Assembly: GCA_026770585.1 (NCBI GenBank)
Contig: MU646788.1
Location: 1-21,032, forward strand
Length of the DNA: 21,032 nt
Source: Baffinella frigidus
Lineage: Eukaryota > Cryptophyceae > Cryptomonadales > Baffinellaceae
Reading direction: 5' to 3'
The notes under the pieces are model-generated. The model was not told where the DNA came from, ran no database searches, and saw only the letters and a list, made by a program, of their open reading frames with translations. A program made the position numbers and the translations under genes. This document shows positions 18,523 to 21,032 of the stretch, piece after piece; the stretch's first letter is position 1; each line of letters starts with the position of its first letter.

Positions 18523-21032
18523 GAGCCTGTCTCGTTCTCTCTCTCGGGGGAGCAGTACTGCTCGAGGAGGACGGACGCGTGCACCCGTGTGCTCTTTCTG
18601 CACTCTGGCGAAAGATGGGCGCCCTCCCTCTCTCTCTCTCTATCTCGCTCTGAAGCTCTCTCTCGCTCTCGGGGGAGCAGGCGCTTTTCGGAGCGCCATT
18701 CATCAAGATGCCTCTCTGGCCCAAGGGGTACGCTCCTCATCCCTCGAAACCCTCGAACAACCCTTTCGGAACCCTCTCAGAAACCTCTCAGAACCCTCAA
18801 CATTTTCCGCACGAGTGTCTGACCGCGACGGAAGGCGCGACCGATGCAGAGCCTGACATCCCTGTGGCATGGGCTGTCCCATCCACCCCCTGCACTCTGC
18901 ACTTTCTCCGTTCTGCTCTTTCTCCGTTCTGCTCTTTCTCGTTTCTGCACTGGGGGGGGGGGGCAGGCTAACAATGTGGGAGGGACTGCAGGTAGTAGCA
19001 GGCTAACCCGGGGGGGTGGGGGGCTGCAGGAGGTGACAGGTTCACCCGGGGGGGGGGGTTGCAGGTGCATATGGCAGGCGGACACGGGTTGGGGTGGTGC
19101 TGGTAGTGCCAGGCTGACATGGGAGTGGTTGCTACACACCTGGGGGGGGGCTGACCCCGGGGGTGGTGGGGGGTATCTGTAGGTACATATGGCAAGCTGA
19201 CACACGGGGGGCTGTCCTGCAGGTACATATGGCACATCTACCGGCTGCTGCTCGGAGATGCAATCTCGTTCCAACACTCTATCGTCGCCTCCCTCGAACA
19301 CGGGTACTTGTACCCGTGCTGTTTGTCTGCACTCTCTGCTGGCACCGTGAGCTGACATGCCCCCTCCACTCTCCTCCACTCTCCGCAATTCCCCTCCACT
19401 CTCCTCAATGCCCCTACATCCATTGTCGCCTCTCTCGAACATGGGTACGCGCCCCCGCGCCCGCTCGTCTCACCCATTCCTCGCTACTCGGACGACCTCG
19501 CGCAGATGAGAGGGAGAAAGGGAGAGACAGAGCGAGCGAGAGAGAACGCGAGCGAGCGAGAGATAAATGTAAGAGTGTGTGTGTGCTGAGCGGGACTACA
19601 GAAAACCCCAAACCCGTGGCCCGTCCGGACTACTGAAGCGTGACCAGCCTGCCCCTTCTGCAGGTCAGTGCAGAACAACAAGAATCTCCACACCTCGAAC
19701 CTTGCCGAGGTCCCGCCCATCCCGAAACCCTTGGAATCCACCTGGGGGCAGACCCCCCTACATCCCCAAACACCATTGGCGTTTACGGGTGGGCTCTAAG
19801 GCGCAGGGAGGCGAGAGGATGTAAACCTTGGGGATTGGTCTTGGGTGCGTTTGTTGTTTTCGGCCTGGTTCTGCGCGTGCGCCTGACACTCGCGCACGTG
19901 TGTCTAACACTCGCTCTCGTGTGTCCAACACTCGCTCTCGTGTGTCCAACACTCGCGCACGTGTGTCCAACACTCGCTCTCGTGTGTCCAACACTCGCTC
20001 TCGTGTGTCCAACACTCGCTCTCGTGTGTCCAACACTCGCTCTCGTGTGTCCAACACTCGCTCTCGTGTGTCCAACACTCGCTCTCGTGTGTCCAACACT
20101 CGCTCGTGTGTCTAATACTCACTTCTGCAGGGGGATTACGGATCGCTGGTGCTCTTCTACGCGGGACAGCCCTCTCGAGAGGATCGAGACGGTGACGGCT
20201 TCGAAGATGCCCCCCTGCCTGGCCAGGTCCTCGTTCTTCTCCTTCTTCTTCTTCTTCTTCTTCTTCTTCTTCTTCTTCATTTTTCTTTTTCTTTTCTTTC
20301 TGCTTCTTCTTCTTCTTCTTCTTCTGCTTCTTCTTCTTCTTCTGCTTCTTCTTCTTCTTCTTCTTCTTCTTCTTCTTCTTCTTCTTCATCAATCTCGATA
20401 CAGGACTTAGATAGGCTCTTGAGCCTCGTCCCCCCGGCGCCCGCCTCTCTTCGACACAGAAGAGCTTGCCTCGCCAGCCTCACGGGCATGGTGACGAGAT
20501 CATGAATGGTAATGTTGCCATACCCCGACCCGTCCTCTAAGAGAGTCCTCACCAGAGGGGTGACGGGCACCTCTCTGGCACCCCAGCGCACCCTCCCTCG
20601 ACCGACGAGGGCGAAATCGTGAACCCTAAATCCCGAACCCTGAACCCTGAACCTTGAACCTTGAACCCTGAACACTGAACCCTTAACCCTCAACCCTCAT
20701 CCCTCAACCCTTAAACCCAAACTCTCACCCCCCCACCCCCCCCCCTCCTGCGGGGGCTGGACACGAAACACGTAACAGACCCAGCCTCCCGCGCGACGCA
20801 CGTCTACCAAGAATCCTAAACCCTAAACTCTACTTCCCTTCCGCAGTTACTCGACACATTGAACGTGACAGACGCGGGCAGTCGCGCTCAGCACGTGTAC
20901 CGCGAAGAACCTCTCCCGCACGTCCTTCCCGCCCCCGTCAAATTTGATGGGGGGGGGGGGAAGCCGGGTAGTGCGCCTGACCCTGCGGGGCGGGAGGAGG
21001 GGGGCGCGGCGGGGGGGGGAGGCGCCGGGCAG
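9244..21032 (+). CDS. Secreted DUF2961 / GH172 family glycoside hydrolase, 25 exons seen, 3' end beyond the window
   Basis: Exons: 9244-9420, 9555-9590, 9731-9820, 10237-10332, 10589-10633, 10915-11064, 11446-11599, 12572-12634, 12984-13078, 13537-13600, 13841-13905, 14916-15038, 15348-15569, 15767-15817, 15882-15957, 16421-16461, 16887-16937, 17292-17480, 17654-17743, 18232-18282, 18681-18727, 19223-19303, 19664-19709, 20131-20226, 20847 to the edge. All phases join, giving 733 codons before the last exon. From exon 7 the order follows bacterial DUF2961 proteins: REML, HASSN, GELVMMDSFGPG, PPFVHPL, YFPMPF, ARITV, EGGWGHVVAVLL, YEGD, GTEDFFNSAHGY, SIVASLEHG, DYGSLVLFY. Characterised GH172 enzymes act on fructofuranosides or D-arabinofuranosides; the substrate here is unknown. 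Exons 3, 5, 12 and 15 have uncertain ends. Confidence 0.9.
9475..10215. repeat. Inverted repeat whose left arm contains exon 2 of the GH172 gene
   Basis: The left arm, about 9475-9600, includes the whole of exon 2 and both its splice sites. The right arm, about 10085-10215, is an inverted copy that would read VDYTIDGLETLP on minus against VDYSIDGLETLP. In the copy the acceptor CAG has become CTG. The core of about 45 bp is nearly identical; the outer parts are weaker. Confidence 0.85.
9838..10078. repeat. Telomere-like repeats in intron 3 of the GH172 gene
   Basis: CCCTAAG/CCCTAAA units at 9838-9950 and CCCTGAA units at about 10010-10075, separated by about 60 bp of unique DNA. C-rich on the sense strand. 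Confidence 0.85.
10425..10512. repeat. GATGCATG-type short repeat in intron 4
   Basis: About eight degenerate units around GGTGATGCATG, rich in the palindrome ATGCAT. No coding content. Confidence 0.8.
10639..10800. repeat. (CCTG)n then (CCCT)n microsatellite in intron 5
   Basis: CCTGCCTA and CCTGCCTG units pass into a long perfect CCCT tract at about 10704-10791, then CGCT units. Pyrimidine-only on the sense strand. Long Leu/Pro/Ser ORFs here are artefacts. Confidence 0.95.
10855..10916 (+). repeat. Two upstream copies of the exon 6 start, 28-bp period
   Basis: Two exact 24-bp copies, at 10855-10878 and 10883-10906, contain GGTCACGTGACC and CTCTCTGG. The real exon 6 start reads GCGTGACCTCCCCGG in register. 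Blocks begin at 10861, 10889 and 10917, exactly 28 bp apart. Only the third has a CAG acceptor. Confidence 0.85.
11073..11445. repeat. Telomere-like repeat filling intron 6 of the GH172 gene
   Basis: CCCTAAA, CCCTACA, a homogeneous CCCTGAA block (about 11247-11330) and CCCTCAA units run continuously from 9 nt after the donor to the acceptor. The sense strand is C-rich. This is the clearest case of an intron consisting almost wholly of this repeat. Confidence 0.95.
11577..11780 (+). repeat. Duplicate of the exon 7 end and donor in intron 7
   Basis: The real exon 7 end, GCCTGGACCGAGCGCCTCCC then the GGTACC donor (from about 11579), recurs at about 11757 as GCCTGGACCGAACGCCTCCC then TGGTGCG. 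The same phase and a GT are kept. Shorter related pieces (CTCGGTACTGG, CCCTGGTACTGG) lie between them. A (GAGTT)n microsatellite sits at 11653-11685. Confidence 0.8.
11789..11914. mobile_element. MITE, 126 bp (family 5, copy 2, inverted relative to copy 1)
   Basis: Terminal sequences CCACGCCAGAGGGATCGA and TCGACCCCTCTGGCGTGG are inverted repeats. The length equals that of copy 1 at 6222-6347, with about 86% identity by eye in opposite orientation. It lies 10 nt after the duplicated exon 7 donor, in intron 7 of the GH172 gene. Confidence 0.88.
11915..12290. other. Middle of intron 7, nothing recognised
   Basis: GC-rich unique sequence. Minus-strand ORFs through it have no recognisable product and overlap the MITE. 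Weak CTCCCTGG motifs may be further remnants of the exon 7 donor copies. Confidence 0.5.
12293..12545. repeat. Degenerate GGGGGTGAAG-xx-TGTGxCA repeat in intron 7
   Basis: Five or so copies of a GGGGGTGA(A/C)GxxTGTG motif at irregular spacing of 40-70 bp, just upstream of the exon 8 acceptor. Confidence 0.65.
12740..12815 (+). pseudogene. Dead duplicate of exon 8 inside intron 8
   Basis: The stretch GGCGAACTTGTGATGCTCGA then CTCCTTCGGCCC copies the end of exon 8. The region upstream is a weaker copy of its start. Translated it reads DLFCLSGAHGELVMLDSFGP, against DFGHFLRAENGELVMMDSFGP in the real exon. The acceptor AG is replaced by a GCGTG context, so it should not be spliced in. A short telomere-like tract (12638-12662) and a CGCT repeat separate exon and copy. 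Confidence 0.82.
13079..13536. other. Intron 9 of the GH172 gene, no further gene seen
   Basis: GC-rich at first, with partially repeated GGCAATGCAGCGCGGCCCTG-like pieces that also occur near 12925-12960 in the preceding intron. Long overlapping ORFs on both strands here are not supported by any family resemblance. Confidence 0.55.
13906..14050. repeat. (TC)n microsatellite in intron 11
   Basis: A TC tract from about 13914 to 13980, beginning right after the exon 11 donor. Pyrimidine-only in the sense direction. Gives Ser/Leu ORFs on plus and Arg/Glu ORFs on minus. Confidence 0.95.
14306..14613. mobile_element. Possible 308-bp inverted-repeat element with internal tandem repeats, intron 11
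   Basis: The left end, TGTGTTCAACCTACCGCTCT from 14306, is matched by the inverted right end, TGTGTCAAACCTACCGCTCT. The arms are about 40 bp with a handful of differences. The interior holds two copies, at 14351 and 14461, of a unit beginning CAGGTATCGTTTCTGCCC and including CGCCCCTGGAGGCAGAG. A third starts at 14621, just outside the right arm. This could be a foldback element or a local inverted duplication. Confidence 0.55.
14614..14915. other. Right part of intron 11
   Basis: It holds the third copy of the 14351-type unit (14621), a GCAGGTCGCC motif twice (about 14707 and 14800), short CCCGAAA repeats (about 14726-14750) and a weak CCCTCAA tract before exon 12. The 14351/14461/14621 units translate to QVSFLP..PLEAER, which could be a missed or alternative exon, but I cannot place it in the family. 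Confidence 0.5.
15039..15347. other. Intron 12, purine-rich at its 3' end
   Basis: No gene is seen. GGGGGAGAGGG-type tracts at about 15250-15340 lie immediately before the exon 13 acceptor. This is unusual here, where other introns end pyrimidine-rich. The exon 13 start is correspondingly less certain. Confidence 0.5.
15611..15766. repeat. Telomere-like repeat in intron 13
   Basis: CCCTAAA, CCCTCAA and CCCCAAA units, C-rich in sense, running up to the exon 14 acceptor. A further short block at 15826-15878 fills intron 14. Confidence 0.9.
15958..16420. other. Intron 15 with a G-run and palindromes
   Basis: Contains a run of about 22 G at 15979-16000; two copies of CGTTGTTGACA (about 16110 and 16150); a perfect 22-bp palindrome at 16201-16222; an 8-bp-arm palindrome at 16221-16238 (CGAGACCA facing TGGTCTCG); and a GATATCCCAC/GTGGGTATATC hairpin near 16317-16351. 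No coding signal. Confidence 0.65.
16448..16725 (+). repeat. Array of decayed copies of the exon 16 end and donor
   Basis: The real exon end and donor read CCTTCTTCCGATCGGTGACG, then CTCCCTCCCGCCACC. Five or six decayed copies follow, with cores CCCCGAACAGTT (16487), CTTCTTCCGAACAGTG (16515), CTCTTCTGATCAGTG (16579), CTCCGACCAGTG (about 16631) and TTCCCGACCAGTG (about 16687), most followed by C-rich tails ending in CACC. Several retain GT at the donor position. Confidence 0.82.
17184..17219 (+). repeat. Upstream copy of the exon 18 acceptor and start
   Basis: GGCAGATCGCGAGCGATGTT then GCATGGTCTTC matches the real GGCAGATCGCGAGCGAGGTG then GCATGGTCTTC at 17287, 103 bp downstream. The acceptor AG and the phase are intact. 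Used as an exon it would reach a stop after about 20 codons, so it is either a silent copy or a truncating alternative. Confidence 0.88.
17485..17640. repeat. Telomere-like and CACCCCT repeats in intron 18
   Basis: CCCTGAA and CCCGAA units, then two similar blocks, CCGTACTGCACTAAA and CCGTAATGCACTAAA, then CACCCCT units. A third related block, CCGGAATGCACGGACGCAG, carries the exon 19 acceptor, so this too may be a junction copy series. Confidence 0.75.
17940..18248 (+). repeat. Duplicated exon 20 acceptor and start with a 263-bp insertion between
   Basis: GTGCAGGACGTCTTCAACTC (17940) and GTGCAGGACTTCTTCAACTC (18226) differ at one base here and at one more within 23. The first copy has an intact acceptor but runs from VFNSAK into unrelated AT-rich sequence (17963-18225). 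The second continues into the true exon, DFFNSAHGY. The insert has small inverted repeats (AAAAGTGTTG facing CAACACTTTT) and a base composition unlike its surroundings. It looks like an element flanked by a long target duplication, or an inserted copy. Confidence 0.82.
18365..18680. repeat. (TC)n microsatellites in intron 20
   Basis: Three or more TC blocks (18381-18404, 18475-18518, 18625-18670) separated by short unique segments, two of which share GGGGGAGCAG just before or near the exon 21 acceptor. Pyrimidine-only on the sense strand. Confidence 0.92.
18945..19222 (+). repeat. Array of decayed copies of the exon 22 acceptor and start
   Basis: The true acceptor and start read CTGCAGGTACATATGGCACA. 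Similar blocks begin at about 18987 (CTGCAGGTAGTAGCAGG), 19023 (CTGCAGGAGGTGACAGG), 19060 (TTGCAGGTGCATATGGCAGG), 19099 (CTGGTAGTGCCAGG) and 19179 (CTGTAGGTACATATGGCAAG). Spacings are about 37-43 bp, with one 80-bp gap, and G-rich spacers lie between. Several have usable AG acceptors. Confidence 0.85.
19404..19447 (+). repeat. Duplicate of the exon 22 end and donor in intron 22
   Basis: ATTGTCGCCTCTCTCGAACA then TGGGTAC (about 19422-19447) copies the real ATCGTCGCCTCCCTCGAACA then CGGGTAC ending at 19303-19307. IVASLEHG and the GT donor are kept in both. No AG acceptor lies close upstream of the copy. The frame then stays open for 20 more codons (YAPPRPLVSPIPRYSDDLAQ). Confidence 0.85.
19881..20118. 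repeat. 21-bp minisatellite, about 11 copies, in intron 23
   Basis: The unit runs CTCTCGTGTGTCCAACACTC plus G; a few copies have CGCGCACG in place of CGCTCTCG. Because 21 is a multiple of three, every frame on both strands stays open and yields heptapeptide-repeat ORFs, which are artefacts. The last unit ends 12 nt before the exon 24 acceptor. No spacers, so not CRISPR. Confidence 0.95.
20234..20390. repeat. (CTT)n microsatellite in intron 24
   Basis: CTT tracts broken by CTTTTT and CTG interruptions, pyrimidine-rich on sense, starting 7 nt after the exon 24 donor. Confidence 0.95.
20400..20612 (-). other. Possible minus-strand coding island in intron 24
   Basis: An open minus-strand frame of about 70 codons with balanced composition includes VPVTPLVRTLLEDGSGYGNI and HDLVTMPVRLARQALL. 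It is preceded in its own direction by a telomere-type TTTAG that could be an acceptor, and followed by a GT in TCCTGTATCG. It resembles no family I can name. It might be an exon of a nested antisense gene or a chance ORF. Confidence 0.3.
20613..20846. repeat. Telomere-like repeat in intron 24 of the GH172 gene
   Basis: CCCTGAA, CTTGAAC and CCCTCAA units at about 20620-20715, then a C-run (about 20728-20746), about 65 bp of unique DNA and a short CCTAAA tract before the exon 25 acceptor. C-rich in sense. Confidence 0.85.

Larger units (their letters stand above)
15348..20226 (+). other. GH172 gene exons 13-24: second jelly-roll half with predicted active site
   Basis: Residues about 387-733. 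GEGCVYELRL, VRVWITFDGAE then APQIDVAV repeat the pattern of the first half. YFPMPFFRSARITV is the most recognisable family motif. YEGD (Glu605) and GTED (Glu626) are 21 residues apart. As I recall, this is the spacing of the nucleophile and acid/base glutamates in the characterised GH172 difructose-anhydride enzyme, so the enzyme is probably active. WHIYRLLLGDAISFQHSIVASLEHG and DYGSLVLFY close the domain. DRDGDGFED at 719-727 resembles a calcium-binding loop. The donor after exon 14 appears to be GA (GAG then GAAACC). Confidence 0.88.

Noticed and set aside
18143-18856. Long Ser/Leu-rich plus frame and Arg/Glu-rich minus frames
   Set aside because: Products of TC microsatellites. The genuine coding pieces are 18232-18282 and 18681-18727.
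19422-19500. Second SIVASLEHG copy as a required exon
   Set aside because: No acceptor close upstream, and the first copy already joins in phase to exon 23. It remains possible only as an alternative donor region.
19881-20118. CRISPR-like regular repeats
   Set aside because: Head-to-tail 21-bp units without unique spacers, in an intron of a eukaryotic gene.
19640-20410. 256-codon plus frame with heptapeptide and poly-Leu repeats
   Set aside because: Made by the 21-bp minisatellite and the CTT tract. The real exon 24 uses a different frame.

Overview
This is nuclear DNA of an intron-rich, GC-rich eukaryote. Two protein-coding genes can be reconstructed exon by exon; their reading frames join through introns packed with degenerate telomere-type repeats (CCCTAAA/TTTAGGG), pyrimidine microsatellites, small inverted-repeat elements and tandem copies of splice junctions. 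The TTTAGGG-type unit is shared by green algae and plants, many alveolates and some other algae. Splice donors carry almost no consensus beyond GT, and one GC and one apparent GA donor occur. I would guess a microalga or alveolate protist, but the sequence alone does not name it. I saw no rRNA, tRNA, CRISPR or bacterial-type gene.

Layout. 1-3264: no gene found; telomere-like repeats, a TC/GA inverted microsatellite, a 60-72 bp tandem repeat and several inverted-repeat elements. 3265-8638, minus strand: a complete ten-exon gene for a 248-residue ABHD17-type alpha/beta-hydrolase (protein depalmitoylase family), with the Ser-Asp-His triad intact and every exon phase compatible. 8639-9243: about 600 bp between two divergent start codons, the likely shared promoter region. 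9244-21032, plus strand: at least 25 exons of a secreted DUF2961 / glycoside hydrolase family 172 protein. It runs off the right edge and already encodes about 790 residues. It has a signal peptide, an N-terminal beta-sandwich-like part, two jelly-roll halves and both glutamates expected for catalysis, 21 residues apart.

The most unusual feature is how the introns are built. At about ten or more exon boundaries the intron holds one to six decayed copies of that same boundary: a piece of exon end plus its donor, or an acceptor plus exon start. They are often in tandem and always on the intron side. One exon has a whole dead copy in the next intron, and another has an inverted copy able to pair with it. 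Telomere-like repeats inside introns nearly always place the C-rich strand in the sense direction, on both strands of the window. At least six kinds of short inverted-repeat (MITE-like) element lie in or beside the genes, three of them present twice. The two proteins have no obvious shared pathway: one is probably a cytosolic-face membrane enzyme, the other a secreted or luminal carbohydrate-active enzyme.
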